Part shown: positions 29,968 to 38,764 of the stretch, piece by piece
How positions within the stretch are numbered: the stretch's first letter is position 1
Layout of the letters: the number at the start of each line of letters is the position of its first letter
Assembly (NCBI RefSeq): GCF_008087345.1
Contig: NZ_VHIB01000008.1
Coordinates: 310,001 to 374,000, forward strand
DNA: 64,000 nucleotides
Direction: 5' to 3'
From: Nocardioides caldifontis
GTDB lineage: Bacteria; Actinomycetota; Actinomycetes; Propionibacteriales; Nocardioidaceae
The notes under the pieces: generated by a model
Database searches by the model: none
Told to the model about the DNA's origin: nothing
The model's input: only the letters and a program-made list of their open reading frames with translations
Position numbers and translations under genes: made by a program

Positions 29968-30005
29968 GCGGCCCCGTGCAGAGCGAGAGCTCGGTGCGGG
30001 GCCGC
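29968..30005. terminator. bidirectional stem-loop between aminotransferase and VOC genes
   Basis: GCGGCCCCG (29968-29976) pairs with CGGGGCCGC (29997-30005) across a 20-nt loop. It lies between two convergent genes (stops at 29933 and 30024). There is no T-run, common for high-GC terminators. Confidence 0.5.
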
Positions 30006-30023
30006 TGCCCGTCGTCCTGCCCC

Positions 30024-30797
30024 TCAGACCGCCGGGCGGTCGACCGGGTGGCGCGTGACGCAGTAGGCGCGGCCCGTGGGGTCGAGGAGCACGACCCACT
30101 CGGGCGTCCGGCGTACCTCCGTGGCGCCGAGCACGACGTGGCGCCCGGCCTCGACCAGGTAGTCGTCGGCGCCGAGGTCGAGGTGGCCGGTGACCACGGA
30201 CTGCTCGTCGTCGAGCCGCTGCAGCAGCACCTGGATCGAGAGGTTCCCCGGGCGGCGCAGCCGGCGGAACTCGTCGTCGGGGTCCTGGTCCACCAGCTCC
30301 CAGCCGGTGAGGTCGGCCCAGAACCGGCACTCGTCATCCCACCGCGACGGCGGGATGTCGAGGCAGACCTGGTCGACCTTGCTCCGCCCGCCGGGCCAGG
30401 TCGCCGGAGGGGCCGGCCGTGACGCGGGGTGCGGGACGACGCAGAACGTCATGCCGCCCGGTGACCCGCAGACGACGTACCCCTCGTCGAGGTAGCTCGC
30501 CGTCGCGCCCAGCTCCTCGGCATGCGCGGCGAGCCCGCGCACGTCGTCGCTGTGCAGGTCGAGGTGGAGCCCGCCCGGCGCCGACTGCACCACGGTCTGC
30601 AGCTTGAGGTGCGGGTCGCCCTCCCCCGGCACCAGCGAGGTGAACTCGCCGCGGGGCCCGCGCGGGTCCGATGGGTGGTAGCCGGTGACCCTGGACCAGA
30701 AGGTCTCCGCCTCCTCCGCGTGCTCCTCGGGGGTGTCGAGGAACCCGGTGACCCACCGGACCTGCCCGGTGCGGGGTGCGTGGGCTGGCTGCGTCAT
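30024..30797 (-). CDS. VOC (glyoxalase-fold) family protein, two domains
   Basis: 257 residues with two vicinal-oxygen-chelate modules (about 10-125 and 130-250). Each has the FWSRVTGYHPSD or FWADLTGWELVD pattern and a metal-site-like GLHLDLHSDDVRGLAAHAEELGA or DQVCLDIPPS. Members include glyoxalases, dioxygenases and resistance proteins; no substrate can be assigned. The ATG lies 6 nt after TAGCCT (leaderless). Single-gene unit beside the FAD oxidoreductase. Confidence 0.8.
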   Translation of the reverse strand: MTQPAHAPRTGQVRWVTGFLDTPEEHAEEAETFWSRVTGYHPSDPRGPRGEFTSLVPGEGDPHLKLQTVVQSAPGGLHLDLHSDDVRGLAAHAEELGATASYLDEGYVVCGSPGGMTFCVVPHPASRPAPPATWPGGRSKVDQVCLDIPPSRWDDECRFWADLTGWELVDQDPDDEFRRLRRPGNLSIQVLLQRLDDEQSVVTGHLDLGADDYLVEAGRHVVLGATEVRRTPEWVVLLDPTGRAYCVTRHPVDRPAV

Positions 30798-30803
30798 GGG
30801 CCG

Positions 30804-30809
30804 AGGCTA
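30804..30809 (-). promoter_or_regulatory. -10 hexamer of leaderless VOC gene
   Basis: TAGCCT on the minus strand, 6 nt before the ATG start. Confidence 0.45.
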
Positions 30810-30826
30810 CAAGCGGCGCACGCGAC

Positions 30827-32200
30827 TCAGCTCATGCCCGCGAGCTCGGCCAGCCGCGCCATGCCCGGGCCGACCGCCTCGCGGAACCGCTCGACGGCCG
30901 TCGTGAGGGCCGGGGTGGGCGCCCTGCCGGGCGGGATCGCGGCGGGGTTGAGCGAGACGGTGTCGGCCCACGCCTTGACCTCCGGGGCGGCGCCGAAGGC
31001 GAGCGACGCGCGCCCGCCGAGCACCTGCATCCGTGCCCAGTCCTTCGGCGTGTTCGAGTACGGCGACGGTGGGCACAACGCGTTCTTCCGGTCGTCACCG
31101 CCGGTCGTCGCCTCGACGAACCCGATCAGGGAGGCCCCGAAACAGGGGAACCCCGTGCGGACCGGCTGGAGCGTGATCCCCCGGTCCTGCCAGATCGGCA
31201 CCAGCGGCCGTTGCGGCAGCCCCGAGGCCGCGCAGTGCACGACGACCGAGCCCGGCGGCACCGCGACCTCCCCCTCGTCGAGCACCAGCCGTCCCGGCTC
31301 CACCCGGCGCAGGTGGCCGAGCCGGACCACGCGCTCGATCGTGCGCAGCAGGTCGAGCTCCCACCGCCCGAGGGTCGGGGTCTTCGCCATCGTGGGCGTC
31401 ACGGAGCGGTCGACGCGGAGCATGATCCCGGCGTCCTCGAGCCTGAGGAAGAGGTCGTCGGGATCGCGTGCCGCGGTCGCGGCGGCCATCGTGTCGGCGG
31501 CCATCCCGATGAACACCGCGGGGTCCGGCTGCACCACCGCCCGGTCGAGCATCCACGGGTCGCGCGGGCGCACCCAGGTGATCGCGTCGGGGTCGACGCC
31601 GTTGCCGAGCAGCCACACGCACGCGTCCGTGGCGGTCTTCCCCGAGCCGACCACGACGTACGTCGGCGGCGGCGCGTCCAGCCGCACGAGGTCGTTGACG
31701 GCGACCACGTGGGCGTCTTCGCCGACCTCGAACGGCGGCGGCGTCGTGGCCGGGATCGAGGGCGCGAGGTAGTGCGCGTCGACGACCCGGCGGGCGCGGA
31801 CCTCGCGTCGCTCGCCGGAGACCCGCGAGACGAGGACCCCGTCACCCAGGTGCTCGGTGGCGGGCAGGAACCGGACCTTGCCCGAGGCGATCAGCCGCTC
31901 GCGCAGCACCCGCTCGTAGTAGGCGCAGATCTCCGCGGCCGTGGCGCGCTCGTGCAGCCCGGCCTCCGGCCCCTCGTGCTGCACCCGCCCCCCGCCGAGG
32001 AGGGTGGAAGGGACGCCGTAGAAGGCCGACGCCTGGTGCAGCCGGACGAAGGGGTAGGCGTCCAGCCAGTGGCCGCCCACCCCGTGGCGCCGGTCGACCA
32101 GCACGACGTCGACGTCGGCGTGGTCGACGAGGGCGTCGGTGAAGGCCATCCCTGCCGCCCCTGCCCCGACCACCAGGTAGTCAGCCACCAGTGGGGCCAT
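30827..32200 (-). CDS. FAD/NAD(P)-binding oxidoreductase
   Basis: 457 residues. The N-terminus has the FAD-binding motif DYLVVGAGAAGMAFTDAL and the strand ending VDRRHGVGGHWLDAYPFVRLHQASAFYGVPS, reminiscent of flavin monooxygenases (class B-like). A second Rossmann motif, YVVVGSGKTATDACVWLL (about 195-212), would bind NAD(P)H. It lacks the full BVMO fingerprint, so the reaction is not assigned. The start ATG lies only 48 nt from a small minus-strand gene. No operon partner is evident. Confidence 0.8.
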   Translation of the reverse strand: MAPLVADYLVVGAGAAGMAFTDALVDHADVDVVLVDRRHGVGGHWLDAYPFVRLHQASAFYGVPSTLLGGGRVQHEGPEAGLHERATAAEICAYYERVLRERLIASGKVRFLPATEHLGDGVLVSRVSGERREVRARRVVDAHYLAPSIPATTPPPFEVGEDAHVVAVNDLVRLDAPPPTYVVVGSGKTATDACVWLLGNGVDPDAITWVRPRDPWMLDRAVVQPDPAVFIGMAADTMAAATAARDPDDLFLRLEDAGIMLRVDRSVTPTMAKTPTLGRWELDLLRTIERVVRLGHLRRVEPGRLVLDEGEVAVPPGSVVVHCAASGLPQRPLVPIWQDRGITLQPVRTGFPCFGASLIGFVEATTGGDDRKNALCPPSPYSNTPKDWARMQVLGGRASLAFGAAPEVKAWADTVSLNPAAIPPGRAPTPALTTAVERFREAVGPGMARLAELAGMS

Positions 32201-32248
32201 GTGCCGATGCTGACCCCGGCGCCAGGGGCGGTCAATCGCCCGTTCGGC

Positions 32249-32407
32249 TCAGCTCTTGGGCTGGGCGGGGTTGGTCGGGTCGCCGTGGGACGGCGGGTTC
32301 ACCGGAGGGCCCTCGGTGACCGCGGGGCCGTCCTGCTCGTTCGGCGGGCCCTTGGTGGGGTCCTCGTCGTTCTGCTTGTCAGGGTCTGCGTTGAGCGGTC
32401 CGCCCAT
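32249..32407 (-). CDS. small proline-rich hydrophilic protein
   Basis: 52 residues, rich in Pro, Asp, Asn and Gln (MGGPLNADPDKQNDEDPTKG at the start), no membrane segment and no Cys. Probably disordered. Support for a real gene: AGGAGG 6 nt before the ATG, and a clean stop before the FAD oxidoreductase start. I do not know a function; similar short Pro/Gly/Asp-rich proteins occur in actinobacteria as stress or hydrophilin-like proteins (tentative). Confidence 0.55.
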   Translation of the reverse strand: MGGPLNADPDKQNDEDPTKGPPNEQDGPAVTEGPPVNPPSHGDPTNPAQPKS

Positions 32408-32524
32408 GACGACCTCCTCGTCTCGGGTGCGTGTCGGTCCCTTTCCGCGTACCCGCGGTCGGCGAGCCGGACACCTCCGGCGACCTCTCGTGGGAACCGA
32501 CCATGGCCGTGCCACGCTGGCGCC

Positions 32525-33439
32525 ATGACCGAATCCTCCCCCGTCGTCGTGGTGACCGGCGCCAACGGCTTCGTCGGCTCCCGGACGGTGACCGCGCTCG
32601 CCGGGCGGGGCGCCACCGTCCGCGCCGTCGTACGCCGCCCCGGGACCGCCCCCGAGCTCGCCGGCGTCGAGGAACGCGTCGGCGAGTTCTTCGACCCCCG
32701 GCTCGCCGAGGACGTCGTCCGCGGCGCGACCGCGGTGGTGACGACGGTGCACCCGATGGGGAGCGACCGCGACACCCAGCAGCGCATCGGCGTCGAGGGC
32801 ACGCCGGTGCTCGCCCGGGCCGCCCGGGACGCCGGTGTCGGACGGCTCGTCCACCTGTCGACGGCGGCGGTCTACGACCGCTCCGCGTCGGCGGGTGACG
32901 TGGACGAGCACTCCCCGCTCGTCGGAGCGGACGCCAACGACTACGCGGCCACGAAGCGCGACACCGACGCCGCGCTCGGCGACGTCGACGGGATCACGCG
33001 GGTCCTGCTACGGCCGCCGGCCATCCTCGGCGCCGGGGAGCGGTCGGTGTGGAACACGCTGCGTCCCGCCGACATCCGCGCGGACGCGGAGGCCCGGCGT
33101 GCGAACCCCGACCGGTCGTTCGCCTGGGTGCACGTCGACGACCTGGTCACGCTCGCTGCGGACCTCGCCACCGGCAGGGTGGCGACCGCCGACGCCCCGG
33201 AAGCAGGACCGCTCGAGGGCGGGTGCACGCCCGTCAACGTGGCAGCCGGCCCGGCCACCGCGCGCGACTACTTCGGCACCGTCACGCAGGCGCTGGGGGT
33301 CGACCCGGTCTGGGAGGACGGACCCGCGTGGACCGGCCGTGTCGTGGCCGACCGGGCGCGCGGCTGGGGGTGGCGCCCGACCGTGGAGCTCGCGGAGGCG
33401 CTGGCGGAGCTCAGCCGGGGGCTCCGGGGTCCAGCCTGA
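32525..33439 (+). CDS. NAD-dependent epimerase/dehydratase family protein
   Basis: 304-residue extended short-chain dehydrogenase. The NAD(P) motif is VTGANGFVGSRTVTALAGRGA; the catalytic Tyr-Lys is in ANDYAATKRDTD, with LSTAAVYDRS as the preceding Ser/Thr strand. It acts on a nucleotide-sugar or a small carbonyl compound; the substrate cannot be named. Its 3' end overlaps the convergent DUF1905 gene by 29 nt, an unusual coding overlap. CACGCT 6-7 nt before the ATG could be a -10 of a leaderless mRNA. Confidence 0.85.
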   Translation: MTESSPVVVVTGANGFVGSRTVTALAGRGATVRAVVRRPGTAPELAGVEERVGEFFDPRLAEDVVRGATAVVTTVHPMGSDRDTQQRIGVEGTPVLARAARDAGVGRLVHLSTAAVYDRSASAGDVDEHSPLVGADANDYAATKRDTDAALGDVDGITRVLLRPPAILGAGERSVWNTLRPADIRADAEARRANPDRSFAWVHVDDLVTLAADLATGRVATADAPEAGPLEGGCTPVNVAAGPATARDYFGTVTQALGVDPVWEDGPAWTGRVVADRARGWGWRPTVELAEALAELSRGLRGPA

Positions 33440-33716
33440 CCGTCATGGTCACCGTGAGCTCGTCGCCGGGCGCGAGGGCGTTCGGCCTGCGCACCGCGTC
33501 CTTGACCGGCAGCAGGTAGCCGCCGTCCTTCGGGAAGAGCGACGTCGTGAACGTGACGTCGCCGATGCGCGCCTCCACCGGCACCACGCCCCAGCCGTAC
33601 GACGCCATCGCGGCGACCTCGCGCACGTCCTCGCACTCCTGTGCCGGCACCGGGACGAAGAAGTACGGCGCCGGCCCCCGCCACTCGACGAGGACGCCGG
33701 TGAACGAGAGCTCCAT
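33411..33716 (-). CDS. DUF1905 domain protein
   Basis: 101 residues. The start LSFTGVLVEWRGPAPYFFVPVPAQECEDVREVAAMASYGWGVVPV and the FPKDGGYLLPVKDAVRR block are the hallmark of DUF1905, a small beta-rich domain of unknown function. Stop and start lie 2 nt from the LigD polymerase gene, which it follows, so the two are probably made from one mRNA. Overlaps the epimerase gene tail to tail. Confidence 0.85.
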   Translation of the reverse strand: MELSFTGVLVEWRGPAPYFFVPVPAQECEDVREVAAMASYGWGVVPVEARIGDVTFTTSLFPKDGGYLLPVKDAVRRPNALAPGDELTVTMTVRLDPGAPG

Positions 33717-33718
33717 GC

Positions 33719-34684
33719 TCACTCCCCCCGCTCCTGGGCCGCCCGCCGCGCCCGGGCCCGGCGCTTCCCCTCGTGCATGGCCTGCACCCGCGCCACCGGG
33801 ATCGCGCGGCCTTCCTCGACGAGCACGTCGGGGAGCGGCTGGGCGGCCGGCATCAGCTCCGCCCACGGGTCGGCGTCGCCGAGCCTCGCCCGCGCGGTCC
33901 GCAGCGTGAGCTCCGGCGGCGTGACGGAGGCGAGCTCCTCCCAGGCGAGCGGGAACGACACCGGCGTGCCGGGACGCACCCGCGGGCTGTAGGCCGCGAC
34001 CACGGTCGCGCCACCCGCGCGGGTGGCGTCGAGGAACACCTTCCCGCCCCGGTCCTCCTTCAGGTAGGCCGTCGTGGCGAGCCCGGGGTCGAGCCGCTCG
34101 GCACGCGCGGCCAGGGCCCGGGTCGCCGCGGCGGCCACGTCGACCGGCGTCTCCTCGATCGGGACGAAGACGTGCACCCCCTTGGCCCCGCTGGTCTTGA
34201 CCGCGCCGGCCATCCCCAGCCCGTCGAGCGCCTCGCGGACCAGGTGGGCGGCGGCGACCGCTGCGGGGAAGGCGCTTCCCGGGGGCGGGTCGATGTCCAG
34301 CACGACCGCGTCCACGCGGTCCCACCGGTCGGCGCGGACCAGGGTCGGGTGGTACTCGACCGCCCGCTGGTTGGCGAACCACAGCAGCGACCGGCGGTCC
34401 TGGCAGAGCGCGTAGGTGACCTGCCGGTGGGACGACTCGGCCCAGTACGACAGCCGCTGCATCCACTCCGGGGTGTACTTCGGGAGGTTCTTCTGCATGA
34501 ACGGTTGCTGGCCGCGCAGCACCCGGACCACCGACAGCGGCCGGTCCCGCAGCCCCGGGAGGATCCGCTCGTGGACCGCGTCGAGGTAGTCGACGAGCTC
34601 TCGCTTCGTCGCCTCCGCACCGTCGAACAGGGGCTGGTCGAGGTTGGTGAGCGCGACGCCGTCGCGCTCCTCGTCCGTGCTCAC
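33719..34684 (-). CDS. LigD-type polymerase domain protein (archaeo-eukaryotic primase family)
   Basis: 321 residues corresponding to the polymerase module of bacterial non-homologous end-joining ligase LigD, without ligase or phosphoesterase domains. Visible: the catalytic acidic pair Asp130/Asp132 in [14 protein letters not shown], the [14 protein letters not shown] motif (about 160-173) and [11 protein letters not shown]. Such stand-alone Pol domains fill and repair ends and add ribonucleotides. No Ku or ligase gene is nearby. GTG start (34684) with CAGGGT 7 nt upstream suggests a leaderless mRNA. Divergent from acdS. Confidence 0.9.
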   Translation of the reverse strand: MSTDEERDGVALTNLDQPLFDGAEATKRELVDYLDAVHERILPGLRDRPLSVVRVLRGQQPFMQKNLPKYTPEWMQRLSYWAESSHRQVTYALCQDRRSLLWFANQRAVEYHPTLVRADRWDRVDAVVLDIDPPPGSAFPAAVAAAHLVREALDGLGMAGAVKTSGAKGVHVFVPIEETPVDVAAAATRALAARAERLDPGLATTAYLKEDRGGKVFLDATRAGGATVVAAYSPRVRPGTPVSFPLAWEELASVTPPELTLRTARARLGDADPWAELMPAAQPLPDVLVEEGRAIPVARVQAMHEGKRRARARRAAQERGE

Positions 34685-34757
34685 CCGGGCCACCCTGCCA
34701 CGGCGAGGCTGCGCGGGGCAGGATGAGCAGCCCATCCAGGTGACGAGAGGCCCGTCG

Positions 34758-35777
34758 ATGAAGCTGCACGAGTTCCCGCGCTACCCGCTGACCTTCGGAC
34801 CGAGCCCGGTGCACCGGCTCGCCCGGCTGACAGAGCACCTCGGCGGCGCGGAGGTCTGGGCGAAGCGCGAGGACGTGAGCAGCGGCCTGGCGTACGGCGG
34901 CAACAAGGTCCGCAAGCTCGAGTACATCGTCCCCGACGTGCTCGCCAGCGGCGCCGACACGTTGGTGTCGATCGGCGGCGTGCAGTCCAACCACACCCGC
35001 CAGGTGGCCGCGGTCGCCGCGCACCTCGGTTTGAAGGCGCGGCTCGTGCAGGAGAAGTGGGTGCCGTGGGACGACCCGGTCAACGACCGCGTCGGCAACA
35101 TCCTGCTCTCGCGGATGATGGGTGCCGACGTGCGTCTCGACCCGTCGGGCTTCGACATCGGCATCCGCCGCTCGTGGGAGGAGGCGCTGCACGACGTCGA
35201 GGAGAGCGGCGGCACGCCGTACCCGATCCCGGCGGGGGCGAGCGAGCACCGGCTCGGCGGGCTCGGGTTCGCGAACTGGGCCTTCGAGGTGGCCGAGCAG
35301 GAGAAGGCGCTCGGCGTCCACTTCGACACCATCGTGGTCTGCACGGTGACCGGCTCGACGCACGCCGGCATGGTGGCCGGGTTCGCCGCGCTCGAGGAGC
35401 TCACGGGCGTCGGTCGCCGGGTTCTCGGCATCGACGCCTCGGCCACGCTGGAGAAGACCCGTGACCAGGTGGAGCGGATCGCCCGGCACACCGCCGAGCT
35501 GATCGAGCTCGGCCGGGACCTGCGCGACGACGAGCTGCAGCTCCTCGAAGGGTGGGCCGGCGACCTGTACGGCATCCCCGTCGAGTCGACCATGGAGGCG
35601 ATGCGGCTCGGCGCCCAGCTGGAGGCGATGATCACCGACCCGGTCTACGAGGGGAAGTCGCTCGCCGGTCTGATCGACCTCGTCAAGGGCGGGGAGATCC
35701 CGCGCGGGTCGACGGTGCTCTACGCCCACCTCGGCGGGCAGCAGGCGCTCAACGCGTACCACTCGCTCTGGCCCTGA
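34758..35777 (+). CDS. acdS: 1-aminocyclopropane-1-carboxylate deaminase
   Basis: PLP enzyme that breaks ACC, the plant ethylene precursor, into 2-oxobutanoate and ammonia. The 339 residues align closely in memory with Acd[17 protein letters not shown], Lys50 for PLP in [12 protein letters not shown], the SNHTR serine and VYEGKS with Tyr297-Glu298. That Tyr-Glu pair separates true ACC deaminases from D-cysteine desulfhydrase-like proteins. GAGAGG precedes the ATG; CAGGAT at 34719-34724 may be the -10. No acdR regulator is adjacent. Confidence 0.92.
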   Translation: MKLHEFPRYPLTFGPSPVHRLARLTEHLGGAEVWAKREDVSSGLAYGGNKVRKLEYIVPDVLASGADTLVSIGGVQSNHTRQVAAVAAHLGLKARLVQEKWVPWDDPVNDRVGNILLSRMMGADVRLDPSGFDIGIRRSWEEALHDVEESGGTPYPIPAGASEHRLGGLGFANWAFEVAEQEKALGVHFDTIVVCTVTGSTHAGMVAGFAALEELTGVGRRVLGIDASATLEKTRDQVERIARHTAELIELGRDLRDDELQLLEGWAGDLYGIPVESTMEAMRLGAQLEAMITDPVYEGKSLAGLIDLVKGGEIPRGSTVLYAHLGGQQALNAYHSLWP

Positions 35778-35790
35778 CCCGGAGCCGCGG

Positions 35791-36237
35791 CTAGCTGCGT
35801 TCGGCCCGCCGCAGGCCGTGCTCGGGGGTCCACCACTCGACGACGAGCAACGTCGCCGCCTCGTCGAGGTGGGTGGGGACGACCTCGAGGACGTCGGCCC
35901 TGAACAGCTCGGCCTCCTCCGCCGTGCCGAGGGAGACCGCCCGCCCGGCGACCTTCGCCTCGCCGGGCCACCGCGCCTCCGCACCCTCGACCGGGTCGAC
36001 GGTGGCGCTGTGCAGCGCGAACCGCGGGTCCCGTCGGAGGTCGGCGCCCTTGCGTGAGCCCGCCATCGACCCGAACGTCAGCTCACCCTCGGCGAAGGCC
36101 GCCTCGATGCCGGAGATCCGCGGCGACCCGTCCACGCGAAGGGTCGCGATCGTCTTGTGGCGGTGGGCGTCGAAGAGCCGCCGCACGCGTTGCGCGAACG
36201 CCGGCTCGGCCTCCTCGAGCACGGCCCACCGCACCAC
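35791..36237 (-). CDS. pyridoxamine 5'-phosphate oxidase family (FMN/F420-binding split barrel)
   Basis: 148-residue split-barrel flavoprotein: HKTIATLRVDGSPRISGIEA and GELTFGSMAGSRKGADLRRDPRFALH match the actinobacterial PPOX/FDR group that binds FMN or F420. It lacks the features of true PdxH (no C-terminal PLP-binding block), so it is not assigned to vitamin B6 synthesis. Its start lies in the same direction as the BCCT gene, which precedes it. Reaction unknown. Confidence 0.82.
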   Translation of the reverse strand: MVRWAVLEEAEPAFAQRVRRLFDAHRHKTIATLRVDGSPRISGIEAAFAEGELTFGSMAGSRKGADLRRDPRFALHSATVDPVEGAEARWPGEAKVAGRAVSLGTAEEAELFRADVLEVVPTHLDEAATLLVVEWWTPEHGLRRAERS

Positions 36238-36249
36238 CTCGACTCCCCC

Positions 36250-38308
36250 TCAGGCCATCCGCAGGAACGCCAGGTGCTGCTCGTACTGGTCGAGGCAGTC
36301 GTGGATGACCTGGTTCTCGGTGAACCCCATGACGTCGTAGTCCTGGCCGCCGCCGTCGAGGTGCACCTCGAGCCGTGCGTAGCGGTCACGGTCGCCGATC
36401 ATGCGTCCGCCGTACGTCGGGACCGCGGACTCGGTCACGACCACCCGGTAGACGAACGGGTGCTCCGGGTCCTCGGTGCGCAGCTCGCACCACGGGAGGG
36501 CCGGTCCGTCGCCGTCCAGCGGGGCCGCCGGTCGCTCGCCGCCGCTCGTCACGACCACGGCGAGCCCGCGCGCCTCCATGTCGGCCGCGACCTCGCGCAG
36601 GGCCGGCGCGACGACCTGTTCGAGGTGGTCGGTGGCGTCCTGGACGTCGACGAAGTTGAGGGCTCGTGCCAGCCGCGCGCGCCAGGCGCCCCGGCTCTCG
36701 GTCGCCGCACGCGCGGACAGCATCGTCGGCAGGTGGTGCACGGCCGAGTCAGCCCGGCGGGCCTCGACCCGCAGCGCCTTGTGCAGCCCCCACATGACGA
36801 GCACGAGGACGAAGGCGAAGGGCACGGCGAAGATGATCGTGGCGTACTGCAGCGCGGTGATGCCGCCGACCACCAGCATCGCGATCGTGAGCAGGCCGGT
36901 GATCGCGGCCCAGACGATCCGCATCCACGGCGCCGCGTCGTCCTGCACGCTGCGGAGCCGCGAGCTGAGGTTGCCCATCACCAGGGCGCCGGAGTCCGCC
37001 GAGGTCACGTAGAACAGCAGCCCGATGAAGATCGCGAGCACGATCAGGAACCCCGACGCCGGGTACTCCTCGAGCAGGGTGAAGAACCCGGAGCCGTCGA
37101 ACTCCTGCGCCTGCGCGGCGAACGCGTCGTCACCGCCCCGGACCCGGTCGAGGGCGGCGTTGCCGAAGATCGAGATCCACATGACGATGTAGGTGAACGG
37201 GATCACCATCGTCCCGGCCACGAACTGTCGGATCGTGCGGCCCCGGCTGATGCGGGCGAGGAAGAGGCCGACGAACGACGCCCAGGCGATCCACCAGGCC
37301 CAGAAGAACAGGGTCCACAGCGACATCCACTCGTCGTTGTCGACGAACGCGAAGGTCTCCATCGTCTTCGCCGGGAAGGTGCGCACGAAGTCGCCGACGT
37401 TCGTCACCACCGCGTTGAGGATGAACGTCGTCCTCCCGGTGACGAGCACCCAGGCGGCCAGCCCGAGCGCGAGCACCACGTTGAGCTGCGACAGGAACCG
37501 GATCCCCCGGTCGACACCGGTGGTCGCCGACACCGCTGCCATCGTCACGGCGAGCACCGCGAGCGCGATCTGGGCGCCGTTGCCGACCGGGACGTCGAAG
37601 GCCTGGTTGAGCCCCACGTTGAGGAAGACCACGCCGATGCCGAGGCTGGTGGCCACCCCGAACACCGTGCCGAGGACGGCCGCGGTGTCCACGGCGTGGC
37701 CGAGCGCGCCGTCGATCCGCTTGCCGAAGATCGGGTAGAGCGCGGACCGCACCGCGAGCGGGAGGTTCTGCCGGTAGGCGAAGTAGGCGAGCGCCAGCCC
37801 CATGACCGCGTACATCGCCCACCCCGTGACGCCGTAGTGGAATAGCGTCCACACGGTCGCCTCGCGGGCCGCCCCGACCGTCCCTGGCTCACCGCTCGGC
37901 GGAGCCATGTACTGCGTGACGGGCTCGACGACGGAGTAGAACATCACGTCGGTGCCGATCCCGGCGGCGAACAGCATCGAGGCCCAGGCGAAGGTCGAGA
38001 ACTCGGGACGGGAGTGGTCCGGGCCGAGCCGCACGTGGCCGTAGCGGGGAGACCCCGAGGAAGATGACGAAGACCAGGATGGCCGTCGCCAGCGCGATGT
38101 AGAACCAGCCGAACCCCGTCGTCACGCGTTCGACGACCTCGGCGATCGCGCTCTCCGCGCGCTCGGGGGCGACGATCGCCCACAGCGCCATCACGGTGAC
38201 GCCCACCGCGGAGCCCAGGAAGACGGGCCACCTCGCGAGCGGTCCGCCCCACCGACCGGGGGGCGGCTCCTCGACAGGGCTGGCCGGGGTGCGGGTCTCG
38301 GTGCTCAC
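36250..38308 (-). pseudogene. BCCT family (BetT-like) choline/betaine transporter, frameshifted
   Basis: Two adjoining minus-strand frames give one transporter. The upstream part (GTG at 38308) runs ARWPVFLGSAVGVTVMAL to FVIFLGVS, then shifts frame; the downstream part continues GHVRLGPDHSRPEF and FAAGIGTDVMFYSVVEP, which is the normal BCCT sequence. One extra base in the run of G at 38046-38049 (plus strand; C4 on the coding strand) explains it: removing one base restores VSRYGHVRLGPD. Twelve membrane segments and a BetT-like C-terminal cytoplasmic domain (about 130 residues) follow. Either a real inactivation or a sequencing error; motifs elsewhere are intact. Confidence 0.85.
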
Positions 38309-38495
38309 AGGCCTTCTCCTTCTGTGCCCGGGCACGGCGCGTGGGGGTGGTCCCGAGCGTGGGTGCACCGCTCCGCCGCGGCATCAGGATGCCCGACGCC
38401 GCGCTCGAGCGGGAAGGGTCGGCCGCCGCTCCAGCCAGTCGGTGACCGGTCAGCGACGCAACGCACCGAAGGGATCGGCGGCCCCGGGCCAGTAG
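38309..38495. other. intergenic decay region upstream of the BCCT gene
   Basis: No intact gene. On the minus strand a short open frame ends at a stop at 38450-38452 with a protein-like tail ([20 protein letters not shown]), open only from about 38557 and without a start codon: probably a gene remnant. AAGGAGAAGG before the BCCT start is the only clear signal. Confidence 0.4.
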
Positions 38496-38741
38496 CTGGA
38501 CCACTCCTGCCAGAGCTTCCGCGGCGATGACGACGTCGGTGACACCGCTGATGGCCTCGCCCATCAGCCGCCCCTCCTCGGGGCCGAGCTGAACCCCAAC
38601 GCCTCGCTGATCACCGGGGTGGTCTGCGGCGTGCGGGTGCAAGAGGTCGAGGACCCGCTGATGCGGAAGATCCGCTACCTCGACAAGCTCGTCGACGAGC
38701 TGGCGAAGGGCAAGGCGATGGAGAAGGTCCTCCGCAGCTGA
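38496..38741 (+). pseudogene. orphan C-terminal coding fragment
   Basis: An open frame of 81 codons without a plausible start: it opens after a TAG at 38493-38495. The last 45 residues look like real protein, with [20 protein letters not shown] and a helical Lys/Glu/Leu-rich end ([20 protein letters not shown]). I cannot name the parent family. It overlaps the minus-strand remnant, so the region between the BCCT gene and potC looks like the scar of one or more deletions. Confidence 0.45.
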
Positions 38742-38764
38742 GGCTCGGGCGTCCGGCCCGCCGC

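Noticed and set aside
35791-36237. PdxH (true pyridoxamine phosphate oxidase)
   Set aside because: The C-terminal PLP-binding motifs of PdxH are absent and the protein is shorter; it fits the general flavin/F420 split-barrel group.
36250-38034. Treating the downstream BCCT frame as an intact gene starting MRLGPDHS
   Set aside because: The BCCT family has about 80 more N-terminal residues, which are present in the next frame just upstream and join seamlessly if one base is removed. No ribosome site precedes the internal start.
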